Positions 52,538 to 63,560 of a DNA stretch of 64,000 nt are shown here, one piece after another. This DNA comes from Stenotrophomonas rhizophila (GTDB taxonomy: Bacteria > Pseudomonadota > Gammaproteobacteria > Xanthomonadales > Xanthomonadaceae). Within the stretch, counting starts at the first letter, position 1. The number at the start of each line of letters is the position of its first letter. The stretch covers positions 3,691,142 through 3,755,141 of the forward strand of contig NZ_CP007597.1 of assembly GCF_000661955.1 (NCBI RefSeq). Direction: 5' to 3'. Below the pieces are notes generated by a model. The model ran no database searches, was not told where the DNA came from, and worked only from the letters and a program-made list of their open reading frames with translations. A program made the position numbers and the translations under genes.

Positions 52538-55249
52538 TCACCCGGTGTTCTGCACGCCCTGCGATACGCCGTTCACGCACGCCACCAGCGCGCGCAGGAC
52601 ATCGTCGTCCTCGCCGCCGCTGGCACGCCAGCGGCGCAGCAGGTCCACCTGCAGCACGCTGATCGGGTCGATGTAGGGGTTGCGCAGGCGGATCGACAGC
52701 GCCAGGCGCTGGTCGTGCTGCAGCAGTTCGTCCTGCCCGGTCAGCGCCAGGATCTGCTGGGCGGTCAGGTCCAGCTCGCGCTGGATCTGCGGGAAGAACG
52801 TGCCGTGCAACGGTCCGGACAACTGCGAGAACTGCTCGGCAATGGTGATGTCGCCCTTGCTCAGCACCATCGCGATGTCGTCCAGGAAGGTGCTGAAGAA
52901 CGGCCAGTCGCGCGCCATCTCCTTCAGGGTGTCCGCGTGGCCGGCCTCGATCGCGGCCTGCAGGCCGCTGCCCACGCCATACCAGCCGGGAATCACCGCG
53001 CGCGCCTGGCTCCAGGCGAACACCCACGGAATGGCGCGCAGGTTGGACAGCGCGGCATCCTCGCCCAACCGCCGCGACGGGCGCGAGCCCAGCGTCATCC
53101 GCTCGATCACGTCGATCGGCGTGGCCTGCCGGAAGTACTGCATGAAGTCTTTCTGGCCCACGAAGGCACGGTAAGCCTCGGCGCTTTTCTCCGCCACCCG
53201 ATCCATCACCGGGCGCCACTGTTCCTCGCGCGGTTCTGCTGCACGCGGGCGCAGGCTCGAACGCAGCACCGCACCGGTGGACTGCTCCAGCGAGCGCAGC
53301 GCCAGCGCGCGGATGCCGTACTTGCGATGGATCACTTCGCCCTGCTCGGTCACGCGCAGGCGGCCGTCGATGCTGCCGCGTGGCGAGGCGTCCACCGCAT
53401 GGGTGGTCTTGCCGCCCCCGCGGCTGATCGAGCCGCCGCGGCCATGGAAGAACGTCAGGCGGATGCCGTTCTCGGCGGCCACCTCCAGCAGTTCCACCTG
53501 GGCCCGCTGCAGGCCCCAGCGCGAGGCGGCGATGCCGCCGTCCTTGCCACTGTCCGAATAGCCCAGCATCACCATCTGCACATCCCCGCGCGCGGCCAGG
53601 TGCGTGCGGTAGACCGGGTCGGCCAGCAGGTCGCGCAGGGTGTCGGTGCCACGCTTGAGGTCGTCCACCGTTTCGAACAGCGGGGCGATATCCAGCGGCA
53701 CCGCGCCGGCGTCGTCGACCAGCCCGCCCCGACGGGCCAGGGCCAGTACGGCGAGCACGTCGCTGCGGTCGTGCGCCATCGAAATGATGTAGCTGCCCAG
53801 CGCGTCGGCACCGTGGCGGCGGCGTGCATCGGCCAGTGCGGCGAACACCGCGTCCAGGCGCTGACCGCCCTCCTCGGTGCTCGGCGGCAGCGCCTGCTCG
53901 CCGCTGGCGAACGGCGCCAGCCGGGCCGCGCGGGTGACCGCATCGGCCGCGTCCCAAACGTCCTGGCCATCCAGCACGCTGGCCAGTGCGCGGCCGTGCA
54001 CGCTCGACTCCTGGCGCACGTCCAGCCGCGCCAGGTGGAAGCCGAAGGTGCGCACCCGCCACAGCAGGCGACGCACCGCGAAGCCGCCGGCATGGTCGCC
54101 CTTGTTGGCGTGCAGGCTGTCCAGGATCAACTGGATGTCGTGCTCGAGTTCCTCCGGCGACGCATAGGCGCCGTCGGCATCGTCCAGGGTGGCCTGCACG
54201 CGCGCGCGCATGCGGTCGTTGAGCAGGCGGTACGGCATGTCGGCATGGCGTGGCCGTGACTTCACCTGGGGTAGCAGCTGTTCGTAGTGCGCCACGCGCG
54301 CCTGCAGCGCGGCACTCACCGCGATCCGCTCGGTGGACTGGCTGAGCAGGCTGGCCAGCTGCAGCAGGTCTTTCTGGTAACGGCCCAGCACCGCCTGGCG
54401 CTGCGCGTCCAGGGTATGCCGGATGGTGCCGGCGTCGACGTTGGGGTTGCCGTCCATGTCCCCGCCCACCCACGTGCCGAAGCGCAGCAGGCGCGGCAGC
54501 GGCAGGTCTTCGCCGTAGGTATCCAGCAGCGCCTGCTGCAGCGATTCGTACAGCACCGGAATCACCCGGTACAGCACCTGCACCAGATAGAAGCCGACAT
54601 GCTCGCGCTCGTCGTCCACGGTGGGGCGCACCGGCGAGGAATCGGTGGTCTGCCAGGAGGCGGTAAGCGCCATGCGGAAGCGCGCGGCGTCGGCGGCGGC
54701 TTCACCGGGGGTGCGTTGGCCGTCGAGGTTGTCGACCAGGCTGGCGACCATCAGCTGCTCTTTTTCCAGCAGCGCGCGGCGCACCGCTTCGGTCGGGTGC
54801 GCGGTGAACACCGGCTCGATGTCGATGCGTGGCAGCCACTCGGCCAGCTCGGCCAGGGTCACGCCCTGCGCCTTGAGGTTGAGCAGCGCATCCTGCAGGC
54901 CATCGGGCTGCGGCGCGGCGGTGCCGGCGCGCTGGTAGTCGCGGCGACGGCGGATGCGATGCACGCGCTCGGCGATGTTGACCACCTGGAAGTAGGTGCT
55001 GAACGCACGCACCATTGCTTCGGCGCGCTCGGGCGGCAGGCCGGTCAGCGCATCGTTGAGGTCGGACAACGGGGCGTCGCTTTCGCGGCGGGCGATGGCG
55101 CGCGTGCGCACCTGTTCCACGTCATCGAAGAACTGCGTGGACACCTGCTCGGCAAGCAGGTCGCCGACCAGTGCGCCAAGTCGGCGTACGTCGTCGCGCA
55201 GGGGAATATCGGGAGTGGCAAAGACGATGCTGCTGCGGTACTCGTTCAT
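52538..55249 (-). CDS. ppc: Phosphoenolpyruvate carboxylase
   Basis: A 903-residue enzyme that carboxylates PEP to oxaloacetate, refilling the TCA cycle. The catalytic His151 lies in [25 protein letters not shown] carries the glycine loop, and [16 protein letters not shown] and the C-terminal [19 protein letters not shown] with RNTG-like ending ([11 protein letters not shown]) match the family. Length is normal. It is flanked on both sides by repeat blocks and is probably monocistronic. Confidence 0.96.
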   Translation of the reverse strand: MNEYRSSIVFATPDIPLRDDVRRLGALVGDLLAEQVSTQFFDDVEQVRTRAIARRESDAPLSDLNDALTGLPPERAEAMVRAFSTYFQVVNIAERVHRIRRRRDYQRAGTAAPQPDGLQDALLNLKAQGVTLAELAEWLPRIDIEPVFTAHPTEAVRRALLEKEQLMVASLVDNLDGQRTPGEAAADAARFRMALTASWQTTDSSPVRPTVDDEREHVGFYLVQVLYRVIPVLYESLQQALLDTYGEDLPLPRLLRFGTWVGGDMDGNPNVDAGTIRHTLDAQRQAVLGRYQKDLLQLASLLSQSTERIAVSAALQARVAHYEQLLPQVKSRPRHADMPYRLLNDRMRARVQATLDDADGAYASPEELEHDIQLILDSLHANKGDHAGGFAVRRLLWRVRTFGFHLARLDVRQESSVHGRALASVLDGQDVWDAADAVTRAARLAPFASGEQALPPSTEEGGQRLDAVFAALADARRRHGADALGSYIISMAHDRSDVLAVLALARRGGLVDDAGAVPLDIAPLFETVDDLKRGTDTLRDLLADPVYRTHLAARGDVQMVMLGYSDSGKDGGIAASRWGLQRAQVELLEVAAENGIRLTFFHGRGGSISRGGGKTTHAVDASPRGSIDGRLRVTEQGEVIHRKYGIRALALRSLEQSTGAVLRSSLRPRAAEPREEQWRPVMDRVAEKSAEAYRAFVGQKDFMQYFRQATPIDVIERMTLGSRPSRRLGEDAALSNLRAIPWVFAWSQARAVIPGWYGVGSGLQAAIEAGHADTLKEMARDWPFFSTFLDDIAMVLSKGDITIAEQFSQLSGPLHGTFFPQIQRELDLTAQQILALTGQDELLQHDQRLALSIRLRNPYIDPISVLQVDLLRRWRASGGEDDDVLRALVACVNGVSQGVQNTG

Positions 55250-55336
55250 CTGCGACGCACTGGCCTCGGGAACGGAATCCGCTCAAGCCTAACCCACAAT
55301 CGGGTCAATGCTGCGTCGCGCAAATAGTTACATCTG

Positions 55337-55620
55337 GTAGTGCCGGCCGCTGGCCGGCTCCATGCATATCTGACAGGCGCCGGTGCATTGCCGGCCGCTG
55401 GCCGGCTCCATGCATATCTGACGGGCGCCGGTGCATTGCCGGCCGCTGGCCGGCTCCACGTGATGTCCAGCATTGCGAGGAGCCGGCCAGCGGCCGGCAC
55501 TACCGGTCACCTGCATTGCGGGGAGCCGGCCAGTGGCCGGCATTACCGATTGCGGGAAACGGGCCAGCAGCCGGTAGGTGCCGATCATTTCAGGTACCGG
55601 CCAGCGGCCGGTACCTACCG
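55337..55620. repeat. Cluster of six GTAG palindromes, three as 48-bp direct repeats
   Basis: TGCCGGCCGCTGGCCGGC recurs at 55341, 55389 and 55437 with a strict 48-bp period. Three further elements in the other orientation follow (near 55480, 55522 and 55595). They fill most of the 379-base gap 55250-55628 between ppc and the peptidase gene. No gene is seen there. Confidence 0.88.
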
Positions 55621-55628
55621 GGTGCTTT

Positions 55629-58154
55629 TCAGCGCTTCTTCTTGATCGGCGTACCCGGGCCGACGGTCTGCTCCAGCCAGCGCTCGCTTTCGGCCAGCAT
55701 GGTCATGATCGATTCGCGTGCGCGGTACGCATGCGATTCGTTGGGCAGCATCACCAGACGCGCCGTTCCACCCAGGCCCTTGACCGCGGCGAACATGCGC
55801 TCGCTCTGGATCGGGAAGGTGCCGGAGTTGTTGTCGTCCACGCCATGGATGAAGAGGATCGGGTCCTTGATCTTGTCGGCGTAGTTGAACGGCGACATCT
55901 TCTGGTACACGTCCTGGGCCTGCCAGTAGTTGCGCTCCTCGGCCTGGAAGCCGAACGGGGTCAGCGTGCGGTTGTACGCACCGCTGCGGGCGATGCCGGC
56001 CTTGAACAGGCGCGTGTGCGCGAGCAGGTTGGCGGTCATGAACGCGCCGTAGGAATGCCCGCCGATGGCGATGTGGTCGCGATCGGTCACGCCCCGCCGC
56101 ACCACTTCGTCCACCGCCGCTTCGGCGTTGGCGATCAGCTGTGGCAGGTAGGTGTCGTTGGGTTCCTTGTCACCCTCGCCGATGATCGGCATCGACGGGC
56201 TCACCAGTACCGCGTAGCCCTTGGCCAGGAAGGCCTGCGGGCCCCAGTAGCTGATCGCGTTGAAGCGGTACGGCGAATCGGTCACCTGGCTGGCGGCGGC
56301 AGCGGTCTTGTACTCGCCCGGGTAGGCCCACATCAGCAGCGGCAGCGGCCCGTCCTTCTTCGGGTTGTAGCCCGGCGGCAGCATCAGCGTGGCGGTCAGG
56401 TCGACGCCGTCGTTGCGCTTGTAGCGGATCTGTTCCTTGCTCACCCCACGCAGCTGCGGCAGCGGGTGGGCGAAGTGGGTCAGCGCGCGCGGGGCGGCGG
56501 TGGCGTCGGCCAGCGACTGCACGTACACGTTGGTGGGCTCATCGGGGGTCTCGCGGGTGATCAGCAGCGAGGTGCCCTCCTGGTCGAGCAGGGCCACCGG
56601 TGCGGCGTAGCCGGGCGCCTGCGAATGGAACAGGCGCGTGGCCTGCTTGCTGTCCAGGTCGAAGCGATCGACGAACGGGCGGTCGCCTTCCGGCGAGGCG
56701 CCCTGGCCGTACAGGAAGATGCTGCGGCCATCGGCGGTGATCTGCAGGCGCGCGCGCCCGTTGACGTCGCGCACCAGGCCCGGCCGGCCCGGATCGTTGT
56801 AGCGGTCCTGCGAGGACCGCGACGACAGCAGTTGCGGCGCCTGCTCGGCCTGGTCCGGGGCGATGCGCCACTGCTTCACTTCGCGGCTTTTCCACCACGA
56901 TTCGTTGAGCAGCGCGAGATCGCCGCGCCCCCACTGGATGCCGGCATAGCGGCTGCCCAGCTGGGCCAGGGTGATCGGCGGCGTGTCGAACGGGGCGGCC
57001 TGCATCAGCACCGCATCGCGCACCTTGGCTGCGCGGTTGGGGTCGCCCCCGTCCTGCGCTTCGGCCCACACCAGCGTGGCCGGTGCGTCGGCGCGCCAGC
57101 TGATGCTGCGCACGCCGGTGGGCACCGCGTCGTTGCCGGTCGGCAGCCCTTCCACCAGCGGCAGCGTGCTCACGGTGTGCTGCAACGTGCCGTCCACGGC
57201 CGACAGCACTTCAATGCGGCGCGGGAAGTCGTCGGCCGGCACCAGGTAGGAGTACGGGCGCAGCACGCGCTCGGCCAGCAGGAAGCGGCCGTCCGGCGAC
57301 ACGTCCAGGTCCAGGTAGACACCGCTGGAGGACAGCGGCGTGGTCACGCCGTTGAGCGTGACGCGCACCGGCTGCGCGCTGGCGTAGTAATCGAACAGGC
57401 GCGCATCGGCCTCGTTCTTGAGCAGGTCCTGGTAGGTCCGGATCGCACGGACACCCGCATCGGCCTCGGTCTGCTGGATCGCAGGACCGGCCGGCACGCC
57501 ACCGGCCGCCGGGGCCGGGCCCTGGCCCTTGCGCTGCTGGGTGACCACCAGGCCGCGGCTGTCGGGCAGCCAGGTGTAGCCATCGCCCAGCACGGTGTTC
57601 AGATCCGACAGCAGGCGCCGGGCCGACCCGGCGGCGATATCGACAATCCACAGCTCGTTGGCGCCGCTGGCCGCATGCACCTGGTTGAACGCCAGGTACT
57701 GCTGGTCCGGCGACCACGCCATGCCGGCGATCGACAGCGGCTGCGGCAGGCCGGTGATCTGGCGCTCCTTGCCGTCGGCCACGTTCAGCAGCCACAGCTT
57801 GTTGCCGAAGCTGAAACGGCTGGCGGCATGCGTGGCCGGGTTGATGCGCAGGCCGGCCAGTTTCAGCTCGGGCTGGGCCACCTCGGCAATGGACGGCAGC
57901 GACGGGGTCTGCAGCATCGCGGCGATGTCGCGGCGCGGGGACAGGCTCAGCGTGGGCGCACGCGGCGCATCCACCACCGCCTGCAGCGCGGCCGAGGGCA
58001 GCGCATAGCCCTGCTCGCCCTTGGCGCTGGCCACCGGCGGGGCGGAGGTCTTGCCTGCCGGGGCGGCCAGCGCCAGCGGGGCTACCGCCAGCAAGGCCAT
58101 GCCCATCACCAGGCTGCCCCAGCGCGCGCGGCGCCGACGATCATTGCGTGTCAT
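55629..58154 (-). CDS. Exported S9-family prolyl oligopeptidase-like peptidase
   Basis: An 841-residue protein with signal peptide (residues 1-30, ending LALA). A beta-propeller region (about 100-560) with WSPDQQYLAF and SPDGRFLL repeats precedes an alpha/beta-hydrolase domain. Catalytic residues: Ser701 in GGHSYGAFM, Asp774 in GVDDNNSG, and His808 in NESHAYRA. Such GPS/acylaminoacyl-type enzymes cleave peptides in the periplasm. Upstream of its ATG lies the ahcY leader on the other strand. Confidence 0.92.
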   Translation of the reverse strand: MTRNDRRRRARWGSLVMGMALLAVAPLALAAPAGKTSAPPVASAKGEQGYALPSAALQAVVDAPRAPTLSLSPRRDIAAMLQTPSLPSIAEVAQPELKLAGLRINPATHAASRFSFGNKLWLLNVADGKERQITGLPQPLSIAGMAWSPDQQYLAFNQVHAASGANELWIVDIAAGSARRLLSDLNTVLGDGYTWLPDSRGLVVTQQRKGQGPAPAAGGVPAGPAIQQTEADAGVRAIRTYQDLLKNEADARLFDYYASAQPVRVTLNGVTTPLSSSGVYLDLDVSPDGRFLLAERVLRPYSYLVPADDFPRRIEVLSAVDGTLQHTVSTLPLVEGLPTGNDAVPTGVRSISWRADAPATLVWAEAQDGGDPNRAAKVRDAVLMQAAPFDTPPITLAQLGSRYAGIQWGRGDLALLNESWWKSREVKQWRIAPDQAEQAPQLLSSRSSQDRYNDPGRPGLVRDVNGRARLQITADGRSIFLYGQGASPEGDRPFVDRFDLDSKQATRLFHSQAPGYAAPVALLDQEGTSLLITRETPDEPTNVYVQSLADATAAPRALTHFAHPLPQLRGVSKEQIRYKRNDGVDLTATLMLPPGYNPKKDGPLPLLMWAYPGEYKTAAAASQVTDSPYRFNAISYWGPQAFLAKGYAVLVSPSMPIIGEGDKEPNDTYLPQLIANAEAAVDEVVRRGVTDRDHIAIGGHSYGAFMTANLLAHTRLFKAGIARSGAYNRTLTPFGFQAEERNYWQAQDVYQKMSPFNYADKIKDPILFIHGVDDNNSGTFPIQSERMFAAVKGLGGTARLVMLPNESHAYRARESIMTMLAESERWLEQTVGPGTPIKKKR

Positions 58155-58265
58155 GTTCGATCCCTGTGCTGATGCAAACCTTGGACCTTAACAGCCGGGC
58201 GCCGATCGCCCCCCTGCCGATGGTTGGGGGCCGCCGCCGATTCATGCCAACGCACCCTGCCGCGA

Positions 58266-58271
58266 TATAAT
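58266..58271 (+). promoter_or_regulatory. -10 promoter element for ahcY
   Basis: TATAAT, a perfect sigma-70 -10 hexamer, stands 12 bases before the SAH riboswitch. No good -35 is visible at the normal distance (TTCATG at 19 bases is the nearest). Confidence 0.65.
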
Positions 58272-58282
58272 GGGCGGCCCTC

Positions 58283-58360
58283 CACCGAGGGGCGCTGCGA
58301 CCGTTCCGGACCCTGTCCGGCCGGCCAGGCTCGGTGGCCAGGATTGTTCCAACGGCGCCC
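58283..58360 (+). promoter_or_regulatory. SAH riboswitch in the ahcY leader
   Basis: The conserved core is present: CACCGAGGGGCGCTGC at the 5' side, CCAGGCTCGGTG at 58325-58336, and AACGGCGCCC at 58351-58360. P1 pairs CACCGAG with CTCGGTG. A GC hairpin (CCGGACCCTGTCCGG) is inserted between. The pseudoknot pairs GGGCGC (58290-58295) with GCGCCC (58355-58360). SAH binding should raise ahcY expression, removing a toxic by-product of methylation. Confidence 0.92.
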
Positions 58361-58447
58361 GGCGATTGCGAGTTGTGCTGTCATGCGGGTGTCTGATTGC
58401 CGACATCGCGTCTGACGAGCATGGCTTGTCACTACCGGAGCTTACGA

Positions 58448-59893
<1,446 letters not shown>

Positions 59894-59924
59894 TCGGCCT
59901 GCCGATCCTGTTGCGTTGAAATGG

Positions 59925-59952
59925 AACGGGCGCCGAAAGGCGCCCGTTTTTT
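59925..59952 (+). terminator. Intrinsic terminator of ahcY
   Basis: AACGGGCGCC and GGCGCCCGTT pair around a GAAA tetraloop and run into six T residues. Confidence 0.9.
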
Positions 59953-59967
59953 GTGGCGGAAGGCCCT

Positions 59968-60795
59968 TCAATCCTGGCCGAAACAGCTGCGGTCGTCGTT
60001 CAGGGCGTCCTGGCACTGCCCCGCGAATTCGGCTTGCCAGCGCGGCAGCGTGAACCCTTCCCTTTCCTGGAAAGACACCGTTTCGCCAGCAAGCACGTAG
60101 CAGCGGTTCTGCGACAGTCGCAGCGCCGTCAGGGCGTCACCGGCGGCCCAGCAGTCATCGATGCAGGCCTGCATCAGCGCGTAGTCCGGATTGGTCTTGA
60201 CGCCGCCGAAGGCGAAGCCCATCCGCTGCACCAGCGCGATCACCGGGTCGATGCTGGCCGGGGCAGCGCGCAGGATGTGCAGCACGCCGGGCGTGGGTAT
60301 GCCAAACGCCCAGTTGGCAAGCACGGCCGAACGTGCCGCGTCGATCGCCGCATCGCGCTGCCCCTGCCGCATGTACTGGCTTGCCAGCAGCGCCCAGCCC
60401 TGCTGAAGCTCCGGGAACGCGGCGCATGCGGCGCGCAGCAATTCAATGGCCTGCTCGACCTGCCCCGCCAGCACCTGCGCACGCGCCTGCTCCAACTGCT
60501 CGGTTGGCGAACCGGGATCTTCAACCTCATGCTCGCCATACTCGCCTTCGTTCAGTTCCAGCCAGTGCGAGAACACCTGCACCGAGGAATGGCGCAGTTC
60601 CATACGCCATTCGTCATGGAACATCTCGCAGACGAAAGGCGCATCTCCTTCACGCCCCAACGGCCAATACAGCCCGAAACAATCGCCGTTGCCAAGCGCG
60701 CCTTCCGCGATCGACACAAACCCCTGAGGGGGATACGGTCCGCGCGCCACATCACTGTCGAAACTGAGCGCATTGAATTGACCAGAGAGGCGCAT
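59968..60795 (-). CDS. SUKH/SMI1-KNR4-like protein with TPR-like repeats
   Basis: A 275-residue cytoplasmic protein. The first 85 residues (GFVSIAEGALGNGDCFGLYW, then VCEMFHDEWRMEL) resemble the SUKH (SMI1/KNR4) fold. The remainder is helical with TPR-like units (EQARAQVLAGQVEQAIELL; LASQYMRQGQRDAAIDAA). SUKH proteins often act as immunity proteins against toxins, but no toxin gene is nearby. The fold call is from the motif pattern only. The ATG giving MRLSGQF has GGAAAGA upstream. Confidence 0.65.
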   Translation of the reverse strand: MRLSGQFNALSFDSDVARGPYPPQGFVSIAEGALGNGDCFGLYWPLGREGDAPFVCEMFHDEWRMELRHSSVQVFSHWLELNEGEYGEHEVEDPGSPTEQLEQARAQVLAGQVEQAIELLRAACAAFPELQQGWALLASQYMRQGQRDAAIDAARSAVLANWAFGIPTPGVLHILRAAPASIDPVIALVQRMGFAFGGVKTNPDYALMQACIDDCWAAGDALTALRLSQNRCYVLAGETVSFQEREGFTLPRWQAEFAGQCQDALNDDRSCFGQD

Positions 60796-60887
60796 GGGAT
60801 CTTTCCAGACGGGAATGTCACCATTATCGCCGCGGTCGCAGTAGCCTCGGTCAAGGCAGCCGGTCCGCACCGCGCTACGATGCCCCT

Positions 60888-61361
60888 ATGACCCCGGCCA
60901 TCAACCTGCTCAAGAAGCACGGCATCGTTCACAGCGTGCTGTCCTACCCCCACGATCCCGATGCCGCCTCCTACGGCGGCGAAGCGGTGCAGCAGCTCGG
61001 GCTGGACCCGGCGCAGGTGTTCAAGACCCTGCTGGCCAGCACCGAGAAGCACGAACTGCTGGTGGCGATCGTGCCGGTCAGCGGCACGCTCGACCTGAAG
61101 GCGCTGGCCGAGGCCGCCGGCTGCAAGAAGTGCGAGATGGCCGACGTGGAGCAGGCGCAGCGCGCCACCGGCTATCTGGTCGGCGGCATCAGTCCGCTGG
61201 GACAGAAGAAGCGGCACCGCACCTTCCTGGAGGCCAGCGCGCAGGCGCTGCCGGTGGTGCACGTGAGTGCCGGGCGGCGCGGGCTGGAAGTGGCGCTGGC
61301 ACCGGCCGACCTGCTGCAGCTCACCGGCGGCGCATACGCACCGATCGGCAAGACGCGATGA
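60888..61361 (+). CDS. ybaK: Cys-tRNA(Pro)/Cys-tRNA(Cys) deacylase YbaK
   Basis: A 157-residue YbaK/EbsC protein that hydrolyses mischarged Cys-tRNA-Pro. Motifs: QVFKTLLASTEKHELLVAIVP with the catalytic Lys, GCKKCEMAD, and TGYLVGGISPLGQKKRHRTF. Length equals the family norm. Its stop overlaps the start of the next gene (ATGA). Confidence 0.93.
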   Translation: MTPAINLLKKHGIVHSVLSYPHDPDAASYGGEAVQQLGLDPAQVFKTLLASTEKHELLVAIVPVSGTLDLKALAEAAGCKKCEMADVEQAQRATGYLVGGISPLGQKKRHRTFLEASAQALPVVHVSAGRRGLEVALAPADLLQLTGGAYAPIGKTR

Positions 61362-61867
61362 TCGGCAGCCTGTTCGAGCGTCTGTTCGGCACGCCCCTGC
61401 CGCCGCTGCAGGAAGGCCGCCCCGGCACCGCCCTGCTGCGGGCGCTGGGCAGTGGCGACTACGGCCTGCTGCGCACCGCAGCGGCCTCCATCGCCCTCAG
61501 CCGCGAGGCGGCCCTGCTGGATGACCTGGCGTTGCAGTTGCCGTACGTGGAGGCAGCCCGGGCACGCTACAACACCGACCCGCAGTGGATCCGCGAGCAC
61601 TACGAACTGGACTTCGTGCTGCGCAAACTGCGCCACTGGCGTGATCGCAGTGGCTGCCTGTGCCAACTGTATCCACACTGGATGCATTACGAGCCCGGGC
61701 GCGAGATCGCCAACGGCCACGTGACGCCCATCGCGACCGGCGTCGCCGAGGGTGGCTGGGGCGATACGCAGGACGCCACCTGCACCGTGTGCGGGCGCGG
61801 GTGGCGCTGCACCGACCGCGAGTATCACGCGCCGTGGTGGGAGTGGACCCCACTGCCGCATCGCTGA
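61358..61867 (+). CDS. Hypothetical protein with Cys-rich C-terminal motif
   Basis: A 169-residue cytoplasmic protein that I do not recognise. The N-terminal half is helical. CLCQLYPHWMHYEPG and CTVCGRGWRC give five Cys and one His that could form a zinc site, and the C-terminus is rich in Trp (HAPWWEWTPL). ATGA overlap with ybaK points to coupled expression. A GTAG palindrome follows 15 bases after the stop. Confidence 0.72.
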   Translation: MIGSLFERLFGTPLPPLQEGRPGTALLRALGSGDYGLLRTAAASIALSREAALLDDLALQLPYVEAARARYNTDPQWIREHYELDFVLRKLRHWRDRSGCLCQLYPHWMHYEPGREIANGHVTPIATGVAEGGWGDTQDATCTVCGRGWRCTDREYHAPWWEWTPLPHR

Positions 61868-61881
61868 TCGTGACCCCGGGG

Positions 61882-61907
61882 GTAGAGCCACGCCATGCGT
61901 GGCTACC
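61882..61907. repeat. GTAG palindrome
   Basis: GTAGAGCCACGCCATGCGTGG followed by CTACC, an almost perfect two-sided element between convergent genes. Confidence 0.75.
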
Positions 61908-61947
61908 GAAGCCCGCGCCGGCAAAGACCGCACGTGACGTGGGCTGA

Positions 61948-62616
61948 CTAGTTCAACGTGAAGTTCACCGGCACCCGGAGCCGGGAAATTTCCGGCTGCT
62001 TGCCTCGGGCGTCAAACGTCCAGTCCTGCGCGGCCGCCATTGCTGCCTCATCCAGGTCCGCATGGCCACTGGATCGCTCCAGCACCGCGCCGAGCGTCCG
62101 GTTCTGATCGTCAATCAACATGATCAACACCGCTTCCCCCTGTCGTCCTTCCCGGTAGGCACTGGCAGGGTACCGGGGAGGATTCATCCGGGTACTGTAG
62201 ATCGAGACGTCGCTGTCTTCCGGACCCGGCTCTGGCGTGGAGGCCACACCGAATACGCACCGCTTGTGCGGGACGGGCTGGGTCAACGTCAGGCGCATCC
62301 GGACCGGTTGGGTATCGGTGTCGTCACCGGCAAGCGGCTCGCTCTCATCGGTCACCACGACCTCGCCACAACGGCGTGTCGCCAAGGCGGCCAGCAGGGA
62401 GGCCTGCGAACGCGCCGCCGCGGCGCTGGTGGCCACCGCCTCGAAACGGCATCCCGCCGTGCCCTGCTCCAGGTGCGGCGCCGACATCCGAGAATCGATA
62501 TAGCCGCTCGAGGGCAACATTCGACACCCTTCCTGTGCCCCCAGATCCGCGGCAGGTGTCGCACAGCCTGTCGAGAGCGAAGCAGTCAGAAGCAGCAGGG
62601 CGCATCGATTGCGCAT
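61948..62616 (-). CDS. Lipoprotein with TonB C-terminal-like domain
   Basis: A 222-residue exported protein; hydrophobic leader with STGC (Cys18) as a probable lipobox. Six further cysteines are spread through residues 31-120. The last 85 residues match the TonB/energy-transducer C-terminal fold: NPPRYPASAYREGRQGEAV, then LDEAAMAAAQDWTF and LRVPVNFTLN. Lacking a transmembrane anchor and Pro-rich spacer, it is unlikely to be a classical TonB. GGAGG precedes the ATG by eight bases. Confidence 0.8.
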   Translation of the reverse strand: MRNRCALLLLTASLSTGCATPAADLGAQEGCRMLPSSGYIDSRMSAPHLEQGTAGCRFEAVATSAAAARSQASLLAALATRRCGEVVVTDESEPLAGDDTDTQPVRMRLTLTQPVPHKRCVFGVASTPEPGPEDSDVSIYSTRMNPPRYPASAYREGRQGEAVLIMLIDDQNRTLGAVLERSSGHADLDEAAMAAAQDWTFDARGKQPEISRLRVPVNFTLN

Positions 62617-62838
62617 GGTCGGTCCTCCGTGAAAGGGCCGGAGTCTAGCAATGCACCCGCGCGCGATCGGGGCCGACATCACATACAACGCGTTTGGACG
62701 CCTCGTCGTGGGGCCCATCCCAAGGATGGCGGCCCGATCAACTGCAGATATCAAACAATCCGATCGCGGACGCAGTGTCGGTACCGGCACACAATGCGGG
62801 TGCACCCATCCAGCCGGCCGGCCGGCACGATCCAACGG

Positions 62839-63396
62839 TTACGGCCGCCAGTTGGCGTTGCTCTCCCAGAACGCCACCGCACGCGCATAGGCCTCGCGGT
62901 CGAGCGGCACGCCCGAACCGCCTTCGTCCACACCCAGCGCATTGCGCATCATCGTGATCGGCGCCATCGGCACTTCGTCCGGCTCGGCGGTGTAGATGCA
63001 GCCGACGATGCCCCAGTCGGCGTCGATCGGCGAGCCTTCCTTGGCCAGCTGCTCGGCGCTGTAGAGGATCACCACCAGGTAGTTCGCGCGCGGCGATTCC
63101 ACGCCCTCGAACCAGCGCACCAGCACCGGCAGTTCGTTGCGGTTGCGCGCTTCGTACGCACTGTGCAGCTGGTGGCGGTTGGCGTCGGTGATCGGCACGG
63201 TCAGGCAGCGCGTGCTGGTCCAGTTCTCGTACACGAACAGCTTGCAGAACGGCGCGTAGCCGTCGAGCACCTTGAACGGCGCATGCGCGTTGAGGTGCGC
63301 CTGGAACTGTTCGGCGGTGCAGTCCTGGATGGTGTTGCCGCGTGGGACGCGCGGGAACAGGCGGGGACGGGCGAATTCGGTGAGGACGATGGACAT
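62839..63396 (-). CDS. DUF3228 family protein
   Basis: A 185-residue cytoplasmic protein. Family signature IVLTEFARPRLFPRVPRGNT at the start, then KLFVYENWTSTRC, LVRWFEGVE and YLVVILYSAEQL, with MAPITMMRNALG near the end. The function of DUF3228 is not known. It diverges from the amidohydrolase gene at the window edge. Confidence 0.85.
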   Translation of the reverse strand: MSIVLTEFARPRLFPRVPRGNTIQDCTAEQFQAHLNAHAPFKVLDGYAPFCKLFVYENWTSTRCLTVPITDANRHQLHSAYEARNRNELPVLVRWFEGVESPRANYLVVILYSAEQLAKEGSPIDADWGIVGCIYTAEPDEVPMAPITMMRNALGVDEGGSGVPLDREAYARAVAFWESNANWRP

Positions 63397-63560
63397 GGGG
63401 CACGCGATGGCTGGCAAGCGCAGAGGGTAACCCAGGGCGTGTGCGTCAACGCGCTTTCCGCGCGCCAGCGGTCGAGGCCGCGGCACTGGAAAGACGCGCG
63501 CATGTGTAGGAATCTCTGGCAACCGGGTCGCGTCGCGCCCCTGTCCAAGGATGAAGCGCC

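Noticed and set aside
55578..58172. An 864-codon plus-strand frame opposite the S9 peptidase gene
   Set aside because: The peptidase on the other strand has an intact catalytic triad and signal peptide; the opposite frame has no recognisable motif.
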